A program made the position numbers and the translations under genes. A stretch of DNA of 12,248 bases, taken from Pseudomonadota bacterium (GTDB lineage Bacteria > Pseudomonadota > Gammaproteobacteria > CAMYNG01). The notes under the pieces were generated by a model. It did not search any database, was not told where the DNA came from, and saw only the letters and a list, made by a program, of their open reading frames with translations. Location: the NCBI GenBank assembly GCA_020347585.1, contig CP070733.1, positions 562,225-574,472 of the forward strand. Reading direction: 5' to 3'. Positions 1 through 6,563 of the stretch are shown here, in pieces; the first letter of the stretch is position 1; each line of letters begins with the position of its first letter.

Positions 1-1110
1 ATGTCCGGCACCAGCATGGACGCCATCGATGCGGCGCTGGTGGACTTCGAAGATGGGATCCGTCTGCTCGCCTCACACTCTGAACCACTACCCCACAACC
101 TGCGCCGCGATCTCGAGGCGCTTATCGAGCCGGGCAATAACGAACTCGCACGTCTGGCTCAACTCGACGTACAATTTGGCCGCCTCTGTGCCGCCGCGGT
201 AGCGGCGCTGCTGGGCGCAGAGGGAAGCGCCGCTGCGGTTCGGGCCATCGGCCTGCACGGCCAGACCATTCGGCACCTGCCTGAAGGCGAATTCCCGACC
301 ACGCTGCAGATTGGCGATCCAAACATCGTCGCGGAGCAAACCGGCATCGCTACCGTGGCCGACCTGCGCCGCCGCGACATCGCCGCCGGCGGACAGGGCG
401 CACCGCTGGTACCGGCGTTTCACGCCGCGACGCTGCATGACCCGACGCAGGATCGGGTCGTGGTGAACATTGGCGGCATCGCCAATATTACCTGCCTGCC
501 TGCCGACACCTGTCAGGCCGTGACCGGCTTTGACACCGGCCCTGGCAATACCCTGATGGATATCTGGTACCGCACACATAACCCGGGGGCCTGCGATACC
601 GATGGCGCGTGGGCGGCCGGCGACACACCGGACGACTCACTGCTGCAAGCGTTGCTGGCCGACGCCTTCTTCAAGCAGGCACCGCCCACGAGCACCGGCC
701 GCGAGTACTTCAACCTGTCATGGCTGCAAGGCAGGCTTGCCGATCATTCCGGCCTGCCCGCGCAACGCGTTCAGGCAACGCTATGCGAACTCACCGCAGT
801 GAGTATTGCCGCTGCCATCGAAGCGAGTACCCCGGCCACCCGAGAGGTGCTGATATGCGGCGGCGGCGTCCACAATAGCTACCTGATGCAGCGCCTCACG
901 ACGCACATGCCAAAGCGTAACGTCTCATCCACCGCGCAGCAGGGCGTGCCGCCGGACTGGGTCGAGGCGATGGCTTTCGCCTGGCTGGCACGGCAAACGC
1001 TGCAAGGTGAACCGGGCAACCTGCCCAGCGTTACCGGGGCGCACCACCCGGTGGTTCTCGGTGCGATTTATCAGGGAAGGACAAAGGGCAAAGGTAAAAG
1101 GGGCAATTAA
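1..1110 (+). CDS. anmK: Anhydro-N-acetylmuramic acid kinase (5' end probably cut by window edge)
   Basis: The enzyme hydrolyses and phosphorylates 1,6-anhydro-MurNAc to MurNAc-6-phosphate, so that cytoplasmic murein breakdown products can be recycled. The sequence shows the N-terminal phosphate-binding motif MSGTSMD at residues 1-7, the sugar-kinase type NIGGIANIT stretch near 155-163, GFDTGPGNTLMD near 176-187, the STGREYFN segment near 231-238, and a glycine-rich ICGGGVHN near 284-291 before a conserved EAMAFAWLA close to the end. Homologues usually carry about 8-10 residues before MSGTS (for example ...GLMSGTSLDG), so the true start may lie upstream of base 1; within the window the ATG at 1 is the only choice. 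Position 8 is Ala where Gly is usual. The 369 residues otherwise match the family length. The gene converges on the RRM gene with only 32 bases between the stop codons. Confidence 0.93.
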   Translation: MSGTSMDAIDAALVDFEDGIRLLASHSEPLPHNLRRDLEALIEPGNNELARLAQLDVQFGRLCAAAVAALLGAEGSAAAVRAIGLHGQTIRHLPEGEFPTTLQIGDPNIVAEQTGIATVADLRRRDIAAGGQGAPLVPAFHAATLHDPTQDRVVVNIGGIANITCLPADTCQAVTGFDTGPGNTLMDIWYRTHNPGACDTDGAWAAGDTPDDSLLQALLADAFFKQAPPTSTGREYFNLSWLQGRLADHSGLPAQRVQATLCELTAVSIAAAIEASTPATREVLICGGGVHNSYLMQRLTTHMPKRNVSSTAQQGVPPDWVEAMAFAWLARQTLQGEPGNLPSVTGAHHPVVLGAIYQGRTKGKGKRGN

Positions 1111-1142
1111 CGAATGCTATTGCCGACCACATGGCGCGCAGC

Positions 1143-1391
1143 TCAAGTCGCTTCGAACAGAAAGTAGTCTGCCTTTAGACGGTGGCCCTTCCAGAAACGG
1201 TTGTTTATTTTCTCTGTAAGCACTTTGCATCCTGTCTTGTCCAGATCTACGTCGACCGTCGCCAGGTATCTTGCCAGGTTGTTAGGTGTCTGAATCGAAA
1301 GTCCTTTGACCTCTACACCGTAATCCTCAAGCGCCTTACGTATTTCATCTTCTGTGGTATCGGGCGGGAAGCCCCCGATCATGATGCGCAT
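1143..1391 (-). CDS. Small RRM-type RNA-binding protein
   Basis: This 82-residue protein is essentially a single RNA recognition motif. The N-terminal MIGGFP (residues 4-9) fits the RNP2 strand, followed by a helix (TTEDEIRKALEDYG, 12-25) and a strand at 27-33. The RNP1 position (RYLATVDVD, 41-49) lacks the usual aromatic residues, so RNA binding is likely but not certain. The ATG at 1391 is supported by an AAGGA Shine-Dalgarno sequence seven to eight bases upstream. It lies 174 bases downstream of citrate synthase on the same strand, and no clear terminator or promoter was seen between them. Small single-RRM proteins are best known from cyanobacteria and also occur in Proteobacteria. The target RNA is unknown. 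The call rests on fold-like pattern and length, not on a search. Confidence 0.75.
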   Translation of the reverse strand: MRIMIGGFPPDTTEDEIRKALEDYGVEVKGLSIQTPNNLARYLATVDVDLDKTGCKVLTEKINNRFWKGHRLKADYFLFEAT

Positions 1392-1565
1392 GCCTTTGTC
1401 CTTCGCTAGTGCTCGCCTATGCTCACTGGCTTCGGAATATTGGTCGGGGCACCGTTCGCATCGCGTCAGAGCAAGGCGATGGTTGATGGTCCTAAGCCTT
1501 ATGGTTCTGCCTATTGTTGGCCGGCACTGCGGTCCTATGGATGGTGGCTACGTATCTTCTCTCAC

Positions 1566-2723
1566 TCAGCGCTGCGCGATTGGCACGTAGTCGCGCATTG
1601 GCTCACCGATATAGACCTGTGTGGGACGAAAGATGCGGTTATCGGCTAGTTGCTCGCGCCAGTGTGCCAACCAGCCGGCCGAGCGCGCGATGGCAAAGAT
1701 GGCGGTGAACTGATCCGCCGGGATACCCATCTCCGAGTACAAAATGCCCGAGTAGAAATCGACGTTGGCGTACACGCCTTTTTCGGCCAGGCGGTCCTCG
1801 CAAATGATTTCGACCTGCTTGGCGACCTCGAACATGGGATTCACGTCCCCGCCCCGCGCCTCAACCAGTTCGTCCACCAGTTTCTGAAGGATGGTCGCGC
1901 GCGGGTCTTTAGTCTGGTACTCGCGATGCCCCATGCCCCAGATCACTTCCTTGTTGGAGAGCTTGCGGTCGACGTACTCTTCAGCGCGATCCGGCGTACC
2001 GATTTCCTTTAGCATCCCGACCACGCGCTGGTTGGCGCCGCCGTGCAACGGACCCGACAGGGCGCCGATGGCCGCTGCGATCACGCTGTAGGGATTTGCC
2101 AGTGTCGAGCCATTGACCAACACCGAAAAGGTCGAGGCATTGATAGTGTGCTCGGCGTGAAGGATGAGGCACACATCAAGGATGCGAGCGAGCATCGGAT
2201 CAGGCTTGCGGCCGGTGAACATGTAGAGAAAGTTCTCGGCGTAGGAGAGATCGGGGCGTGGCGTCACCGGGTCATAGCCGTTGCGAATGTGCTCCCACAT
2301 CGCCACCATGGTCGCCATGCGTGCGATGATTTTGACCGTGGTGTTGTGAATGTAATTAAGGTCCTCGCAGGCATCACCGCCTATCAGGCACTCCTTGGCG
2401 GGGTAGAACATACCGAGGCTGGCCACCGCGGTCTGTAGCATCCCCATTGGATGGCCGCTTTCCGGCAGATTCTTCATTAAACCCCGGATGTGATATTTGA
2501 CCCGGCGGTTTTCGCGCAGTTGCTGGTCAAAGAGATCGAGTTCCGCGCCTGTTGGCAAACGCCCATCCAGCAACAACAGGCAGGTCTCCTCGAAGCTGCT
2601 GTGCCGGGCAAGCTGCTCAATAGGATAGCCGCGATACGCGAGGATCCCTTTCTCGCCGTCGATGTCGGAGATATTCGATTTGGTCGCCGGAACGCCGGCA
2701 AGGCCGGGCAAATACTCACTCAT
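1566..2723 (-). CDS. gltA: Citrate synthase, short (cyanobacterial-like) type
   Basis: The enzyme condenses acetyl-CoA with oxaloacetate to give citrate, the entry to the TCA cycle. Expected active-site residues are visible: His192 in LHAEHTINAS, His227 in GPLHGGANQ, His266 in MGHREY and Asp322 in NVDFYSG. The C-terminal WREQ and RP segments that bind substrate are also present. The start is taken at the ATG at 2723, which gives 385 residues, because GGAG lies six bases ahead of it. A GTG four codons further upstream overlaps that GGAG and is unlikely. The length and the N-terminal pattern (YLPGLAGVPATKS...DGEKGILAYRGYPIE) resemble cyanobacterial and Bacillus citrate synthases rather than the roughly 427-residue NADH-inhibited GltA of many Gammaproteobacteria. 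2-Methylcitrate synthase (PrpC) is a relative with the same fold; no prpB or prpD neighbour supports that reading. The gene sits between the RRM gene and erpA. Confidence 0.93.
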   Translation of the reverse strand: MSEYLPGLAGVPATKSNISDIDGEKGILAYRGYPIEQLARHSSFEETCLLLLDGRLPTGAELDLFDQQLRENRRVKYHIRGLMKNLPESGHPMGMLQTAVASLGMFYPAKECLIGGDACEDLNYIHNTTVKIIARMATMVAMWEHIRNGYDPVTPRPDLSYAENFLYMFTGRKPDPMLARILDVCLILHAEHTINASTFSVLVNGSTLANPYSVIAAAIGALSGPLHGGANQRVVGMLKEIGTPDRAEEYVDRKLSNKEVIWGMGHREYQTKDPRATILQKLVDELVEARGGDVNPMFEVAKQVEIICEDRLAEKGVYANVDFYSGILYSEMGIPADQFTAIFAIARSAGWLAHWREQLADNRIFRPTQVYIGEPMRDYVPIAQR

Positions 2724-2729
2724 GGGAAA

Positions 2730-2733
2730 CTCC
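2730..2733 (-). promoter_or_regulatory. Ribosome binding site of citrate synthase
   Basis: GGAG on the minus strand stands six bases before the ATG at 2723. It decides the start, since the alternative GTG at 2735 overlaps this motif and would have no Shine-Dalgarno sequence at normal distance. Confidence 0.7.
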
Positions 2734-2867
2734 ACTCGCCGCCGGCCTGCGCAGGACGGCCGTGCACAACAGGGACGTCATTGTGACACATCAGGTACAA
2801 AACCGGATAGGAACAGGTGGCCACAGGACGGGATTGCCGCCCCACAGCGCTTGCCACGGGGTTAGTG

Positions 2868-2887
2868 CACCGGGCGGGCGCCCGGTG
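2868..2887 (-). terminator. GC-rich hairpin after erpA, possible terminator
   Basis: A perfect 8-bp stem (CACCGGGC pairing with GCCCGGTG) with a 4-base loop begins nine bases beyond the erpA stop codon. There is no T tract after it on either strand, so it is not a classical intrinsic terminator. It could be a weak or factor-assisted terminator, or a 3'-end stabilising hairpin separating erpA from citrate synthase. Confidence 0.45.
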
Positions 2888-2896
2888 TGAGACCGA

Positions 2897-3250
2897 TCAG
2901 ACGGAGAACGATGAACCGCAGCCGCAGGTGGTGGTCGCGTTGGGATTGCGAATCACGAACTGCGCTCCTTCCAGTCCCTCGGTGTAGTCAATTTCGGCGC
3001 CAACCAGGTACTGAAAGCTCATGGGATCGATCAGCAGCGTCACGCCGCCATTCTCGACCTCGGTGTCACCGTCCTGAACGTTCTCGTCGAAGGTGAACCC
3101 ATACTGGAAACCGGAGCAGCCGCCGCCGGAAATAAAGACGCGAAGCTTGAGGTTGACGTTACCTTCTTCGTCGATGAGCTCCTTGACCTTTGTCGCCGCG
3201 TTGTCGGTAAAAAGCAACGGGGCTTCGGTTTCAGTAGCAGCTGTGCTCAT
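2897..3250 (-). CDS. erpA: Iron-sulfur cluster insertion protein ErpA
   Basis: ErpA is an A-type carrier that receives [Fe-S] clusters from the assembly machinery and hands them to apo-targets; in Escherichia coli these include the isoprenoid pathway enzymes IspG/IspH. The three cluster-ligand cysteines are present: Cys45 in GGGCSGFQYGF, and Cys109 and Cys111 in the C-terminal CGCGSSF. The 117 residues match the usual family length, and the PLLFTDNAATKVKELI start is typical. The ATG at 3250 has GGAG eight bases upstream. A good sigma70-type promoter lies just upstream (3310-3338) and a hairpin follows the stop. It lies 84 bases after the bactofilin on the same strand, so some read-through from the argC unit is also possible. 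IscA and SufA are relatives, but ErpA fits the N-terminus and the neighbours best. Confidence 0.95.
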   Translation of the reverse strand: MSTAATETEAPLLFTDNAATKVKELIDEEGNVNLKLRVFISGGGCSGFQYGFTFDENVQDGDTEVENGGVTLLIDPMSFQYLVGAEIDYTEGLEGAQFVIRNPNATTTCGCGSSFSV

Positions 3251-3309
3251 GCGATTTCTCCACTCGGACGTTGCAGTATTAGAACTAGATAGTATATCAG
3301 TGGACGCTG

Positions 3310-3338
3310 ATTATGTAATTCCCGAGAACAATAGTCAA
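3310..3338 (-). promoter_or_regulatory. Sigma70-type promoter for erpA
   Basis: On the minus strand TTGACT (3333-3338) is followed after exactly 17 bases by CATAAT (3310-3315). Each hexamer matches the consensus at five of six positions. The -35 box overlaps the stop codon of the bactofilin gene (3335-3337). The predicted transcript starts around 3302, giving a leader of roughly 50 bases. I looked for a complete IscR site around it and saw only a half-match, which the -35 box explains. Confidence 0.6.
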
Positions 3339-3784
3339 GAATCGGCAGTCTCGCTGGTTTTTGGTTCGCTGGAATTGCCGTTTCGCTTGAGCGCCACTAC
3401 CGAGTCTGCCGCCTCAGAGCGGTGCACCAAGTTGCCGTTGACTTCAGCGCCCATCGCCATCTCGATAAGACTATAGTACACATTGCCATTTACGCGCGCC
3501 TGAGCTGCCAGCTCGATATGCCCCGGAGCATGTACATCGCCGACGATCGTACCATTTAGAACCACGTTCGGGACCTTAACATCGCCTTCGATTTGACCGC
3601 GCTCACTCAGGGTAAGCAGGGAACCGCTACCCTCCTCGGCGATGACATTGCCGCGGACAATTCCATCCACGTGCAGACCGCCACTGAATACAATGTCGCC
3701 CCTAACCTCGGTGTTCTGACCGATCAGCGTATCAATCTTCGCGCTCTGTTTTGCCGGTTTTGGGTTTTTCGCGTTTCCCCACAT
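3335..3784 (-). CDS. Bactofilin family protein
   Basis: Bactofilins are polymer-forming cytoskeletal proteins of a right-handed beta-helix; they scaffold cell-wall enzymes or help shape cells. The start MWGNAKNPKP, a short basic proline-containing tail, runs into IDTLIGQNTEVRGDIVFSGG (17-36), the family's signature opening. Repeating G-x-(V/I) beta-helix rungs then run to about residue 120 (GIVRGNV, GQIEGDV, GTIVGDV, ARVNGNV, AEVNGNL). The last 28 residues look disordered. The frame stays open upstream of 3784, but that part is a shadow of the DUF6776 gene. The ATG at 3784 is preceded by AGGAG about ten bases upstream and gives a normal 149-residue protein. The first 53 bases overlap the end of the DUF6776 gene in another frame. 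Confidence 0.9.
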   Translation of the reverse strand: MWGNAKNPKPAKQSAKIDTLIGQNTEVRGDIVFSGGLHVDGIVRGNVIAEEGSGSLLTLSERGQIEGDVKVPNVVLNGTIVGDVHAPGHIELAAQARVNGNVYYSLIEMAMGAEVNGNLVHRSEAADSVVALKRNGNSSEPKTSETADS

Positions 3785-4502
3785 CGATGCTTCTCTCCTC
3801 TCCATGCCAATCGAAGGTTTTTTCGATGGCGCTCTTGCTTTTGCCCCGGGGCAACACTTGTATCGCCACACGCTGCGGCTTGAATCCCTTGGGCAGTTCG
3901 ATATTTCCTTCCAACGCCTGAAAGTATTTGAACCGGTAGTCCAGCTCACTGACCTTCTTCTGGCTTACGTCCGCCAGGCCCAGCACCCGGGAGCGGCCGT
4001 CGGCCATACCCTCTAAGCGTAGCTTCACCTTACCGTAGGTGGACCTGGTGTTCTTCAAAACCTGAGTCAAAACAATCTTGTAGCGATAGCCTCGCACCAG
4101 GCCGTTGGGCTCCAGCCTGAAGCTCTGAAGTTGCAGGCCCTCGGCCGCTTGGCGCGGCGAGACAATACCACGGTAGAACGCCAGTTCCTCGTTCAGCTCC
4201 AGCATCTCGTCTTGCAACACCAGCAACGAGGCCTTCACCTCATCGTAGGCCTGGCGCTCGACCTGCGCGGCCCGCTCCAGCACCGCGACTTTTTCCCGCA
4301 ATTCGCGAACCTCGTCATCGCGCTCATCGAGCGTGGCAGCCAGTTGGTCGCGTTCCTGCTCGGCGGCGATCCCATCGTAACCCGCGCGGTAACGCCCGTA
4401 CTCATATAGTGACCACCCGCCAACGACCCCGGCAAGCACCATCAGCGCCAGCAGCAAGCGCGACAACCATGGCCGGTGAGCCTTGACCACCAATCCGCTC
4501 AT
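3732..4502 (-). CDS. DUF6776-type coiled-coil inner-membrane protein
   Basis: This 256-residue protein has a short basic N-terminus, one membrane segment at about 14-33 (LSRLLLALMVLAGVVGGWSL) and a charged coiled coil at about 45-110 that is rich in Glu, Arg and Leu. A beta-rich C-terminal domain follows from about 115 to 230, including FRLEPNGLVRGYRYKIVLTQ. The probable topology is N-in, with the bulk in the periplasm. I recognise the layout and neighbourhood as the DUF6776 family found beside bactofilin, erpA and argC in Gammaproteobacteria; no biochemical function is known to me. Its ATG overlaps the argC stop in ATGA, indicating translational coupling. Its 3' end reaches 53 bases into the bactofilin gene. 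A structural partner role for the bactofilin is plausible but inferred only from location. Confidence 0.8.
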   Translation of the reverse strand: MSGLVVKAHRPWLSRLLLALMVLAGVVGGWSLYEYGRYRAGYDGIAAEQERDQLAATLDERDDEVRELREKVAVLERAAQVERQAYDEVKASLLVLQDEMLELNEELAFYRGIVSPRQAAEGLQLQSFRLEPNGLVRGYRYKIVLTQVLKNTRSTYGKVKLRLEGMADGRSRVLGLADVSQKKVSELDYRFKYFQALEGNIELPKGFKPQRVAIQVLPRGKSKSAIEKTFDWHGEERSIDVGKREKPKTGKTERED

Positions 4503-5539
4503 GGCACCAGCGCTATAGTGTCCAGTCCGACGGTCTCGTCCAGCCCGAACATGATGTTCATATTCTGCACCGCCTGGCCCGCAGCGCCCTTGACCAGATT
4601 GTCGATCACCGACAGCACCACCACCGTCTCATCGCCCTGTGGTCGGTGCACCGCGATACGACAGGTGTTGGCGCCACGCACCGTGCGCGTTTCCGGGTGG
4701 GAGCCAGCCGCCAACACATCGACAAACGGCTCGCGGCCATAGCGTGTCTCGAACAGGGCCTGCAAGTCCGTCTCGCCTGTCAGCCGCGCGTACAAGGTCG
4801 CGTGGATGCCGCGAATCATCGGCGTCAGGTGCGGCACGAAAGTCAATCCGACCGCACCCCCTGCCGCCGCACTCAGGCCCTGGCAGATCTCCGGCAGGTG
4901 ACGATGTCCCGGCACGGCATAGGCCTTGAAACTCTCGCTGGCCTCGGCCAACAGGGTGCCGACACTGGCCTTGCGCCCCGCGCCGCTCACCCCGGATTTG
5001 GCATCGGCAATGAGGTGCGTGGTGTCGATCAATCCATTTTCGATAAGCGGCAAAAAGCCCAGTTGCACCGCCGTAGGGTAACAGCCGGGGTTCGCTACCA
5101 GGTGCGCCTGCGCAATGTCCTCGCGATTGACCTCGGGCAGCCCGTACACCGCCTCACCCAACAAATCCGGGCAGGCGTGTACCATCCCGTACCAATCGGC
5201 CCACTCGACGGGGTCCTTTAGCCGAAAATCGGCCGCCAGGTCGATCACCCGCACCCCCGCCGTCAGCAGTTGCTCGGCCATGGTCATGGCGATACCGTTG
5301 GGCGTGGCGAAAAACACCACGTCGCAGTCGGCCAGCGCTCCCGAATCCGGCTCGCTGAATCGCAGGTCAACGTGGCTGCGCAGGTTGGGAAACAGGTCGG
5401 CAACTGCCGTGCCCGCCTCCGAGCGCGAGGTGATGGCGCTTAGCGCCACCTGCGGGTGGGTTGCCAGCAAGCGCAGCAGTTCCACGCCCGTGTAGCCCGT
5501 GCCGCCGACGATTCCCGCCTTGATCCCGGATGTACTCAT
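4499..5539 (-). CDS. argC: N-acetyl-gamma-glutamyl-phosphate reductase
   Basis: ArgC catalyses the NADPH-dependent reduction of N-acetyl-glutamyl phosphate to the semialdehyde, the third step of arginine biosynthesis. The N-terminal dinucleotide-binding motif GIVGGTGYTGVELLRLL is at 9-25. The catalytic cysteine is Cys153 in ANPGCYPTA, and the conserved PGHRHLPEI is at about 210-218. The length of 346 residues is normal for the long-type enzyme. The ATG at 5539 lacks a clear Shine-Dalgarno sequence, but the N-terminus starts only five residues before the beta strand (MSTSGIKAGIVGG), as expected. It is the first gene of the leftward unit argC-DUF6776-bactofilin, and its stop overlaps the DUF6776 start by four bases. 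No other arg genes are in the window. Confidence 0.96.
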   Translation of the reverse strand: MSTSGIKAGIVGGTGYTGVELLRLLATHPQVALSAITSRSEAGTAVADLFPNLRSHVDLRFSEPDSGALADCDVVFFATPNGIAMTMAEQLLTAGVRVIDLAADFRLKDPVEWADWYGMVHACPDLLGEAVYGLPEVNREDIAQAHLVANPGCYPTAVQLGFLPLIENGLIDTTHLIADAKSGVSGAGRKASVGTLLAEASESFKAYAVPGHRHLPEICQGLSAAAGGAVGLTFVPHLTPMIRGIHATLYARLTGETDLQALFETRYGREPFVDVLAAGSHPETRTVRGANTCRIAVHRPQGDETVVVLSVIDNLVKGAAGQAVQNMNIMFGLDETVGLDTIALVP

Positions 5540-5576
5540 GGTGTTGCCAAATCAACCAAATTTCAAAACATTCAAT

Positions 5577-5582
5577 AGTATA
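5577..5582 (-). promoter_or_regulatory. Possible -10 box upstream of argC
   Basis: TATACT on the minus strand, 37 bases before the argC ATG, matches the -10 consensus at five of six positions. The -35 position (about 5600-5605) is poor and the spacer is very GC-rich (it contains GCGGGCCCGC), so an activator or a weak promoter would have to be assumed. Confidence 0.3.
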
Positions 5583-5629
5583 GGCCGCGGGCCCGCAGCG
5601 AAAGAGGCACGGTGTCGCAGAGCGCTGGC

Positions 5630-5659
5630 AAAAAAAAGCCCCGGCCGGTGGCCGGGGCC
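5630..5659 (-). terminator. Strong intrinsic terminator after the porin remnant
   Basis: Read on the minus strand, a 9-bp stem GGCCGGGGC/GCCCCGGCC with a three-base loop is followed directly by eight T residues. It lies 27 bases beyond the TGA of the porin-like remnant (5686) and would end its transcript before argC. Confidence 0.88.
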
Positions 5660-5685
5660 TGGTACGTCAGCCAAATGCCGCAGGA

Positions 5686-6357
5686 TCAGAAGATGGCCAG
5701 CACCTGCAACAAGAAACGATCGTCCAAGCTTTCGAACACCTGGGTCGCCGTATCGCTGTCCGCCAGGGTGGGCGCCTCGGCTTCCCTGAACTCATAGTTA
5801 GGGATGAGGCAGCTGCTTGTGTAAGAAGCACTGCAGGCCCAGGGAGAGCGTCTCGAATTTGCGCTCGCCGGCACCGGTCTTGGTGGCGCGGTTAAGCAGA
5901 CCATAACGAGCATCGACTTCCCACTTGGTGTGGAATCTGAAACCGAAGTCCGCGTGCCAGCCGCCGGCCTTATCGTCCGGCGCAAAATTGAAAGAAGCCA
6001 AGGCCGTCGATCCGGCCACCGTCGCTGTTGAACCCGCGACCGCACCACCGTCGGTAGCGGTGAATATCATACCCTCGGCACTGATATGCTCGAACTCACC
6101 GCGGAACTTACCCTTGCGGATTGTGGTACCCAGGCCCCAGCGCATTCGGTGAAACTCGGAAGTAACATCATCGGTCGGATCAGCATTGCCCTGCTCCCGC
6201 GTCAGGGTACGGTTGCCGTCCTGATACCAGGCAAGAAGTTTCCAGCCCTCTCGGGCCGGCGCCGTCATCAAGGCGGGTGATGCCGTCGTTGCGGAACTCG
6301 GCGAGGAAGAAGTAGTTACTATTGCCGCCCAGCGGAAACCCGACTGCAGAGAAAACG
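5686..6357 (-). pseudogene. Degraded outer-membrane porin gene (C-terminal half, three frames)
   Basis: Three minus-strand fragments in different frames line up into one beta-barrel C-terminus. The first, about 6357-6275, gives GGNSNYFFLAEFRNDGITRL. The second, 5798 to about 6271, gives GWKLLAWYQDGNRTL, then alternating aromatic strands such as WHADFGFRFHTKWEVDARYG, and FETLSLGLQ. The third, about 5814-5686, gives NYEFREAEAP and ends DDRFLLQVLAIF, with the terminal Phe expected of a barrel protein recognised by BAM. The pattern resembles phosphate-selective OprO/OprP-type porins of Proteobacteria. At least two indels are needed, one near 6270-6285 and one near 5805-5830. The signal peptide and N-terminal half are missing. 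Upstream the frame runs into an unrelated terminator. The remnant keeps its own terminator (5630-5659). The central piece alone might be predicted as a 157-residue hypothetical protein. Confidence 0.75.
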
Positions 6358-6363
6358 GGCAAC

Positions 6364-6385
6364 AAAAAAGCGGCTTGCGCCGCTT
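6364..6385 (-). terminator. Orphan intrinsic terminator in front of the porin remnant
   Basis: On the minus strand AAGCGGC and GCCGCTT form a 7-bp stem closed by a GCAA tetraloop, and a run of six T residues includes and follows the end of the stem. No intact minus-strand gene lies upstream. The nearest open frame ends at 6421 and looks at best like a gene tail. The terminator therefore appears left over from a lost gene. Confidence 0.75.
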
Positions 6386-6563
6386 CCAATCACGAATAGA
6401 ACTGTTGTTGTTCTTGGACCCTATTGTTGGAACACAACGTTAACCCCGCGCCCCTTAATCGTCAAGTCGCCATAGCGATGATTCCGATGAGCAGTGTATC
6501 TTTTTCGCCTGTATTTGCTGAAATAACGCGTATCGTGTTCGTGCTCCGGTAAAATCAGACCCC

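Noticed and set aside
1514..1708. Plus-strand frame giving a hydrophobic, membrane-like stretch (LAGTAVLWMVATYLLSLSAA).
   Set aside because: It starts with TTG, has an in-frame TAA shortly upstream, no ribosome binding site, and its second half is antisense to citrate synthase. Probably chance.
2736..2867. Promoter or CRP/FNR-like site upstream of citrate synthase.
   Set aside because: There are pieces such as TGTGTCACAAT, but no paired -35/-10 boxes at proper spacing and no full dyad.
3251..3334. IscR binding site upstream of erpA.
   Set aside because: Only a half-site resemblance (TTGACTATT), which coincides with the -35 box; no second half could be found.
3785..3949. Upstream extension of the bactofilin frame by 55 codons.
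   Set aside because: The extension has no bactofilin pattern and is the shadow of the DUF6776 coding sequence; the start at 3784 has a Shine-Dalgarno sequence and the usual N-terminus.
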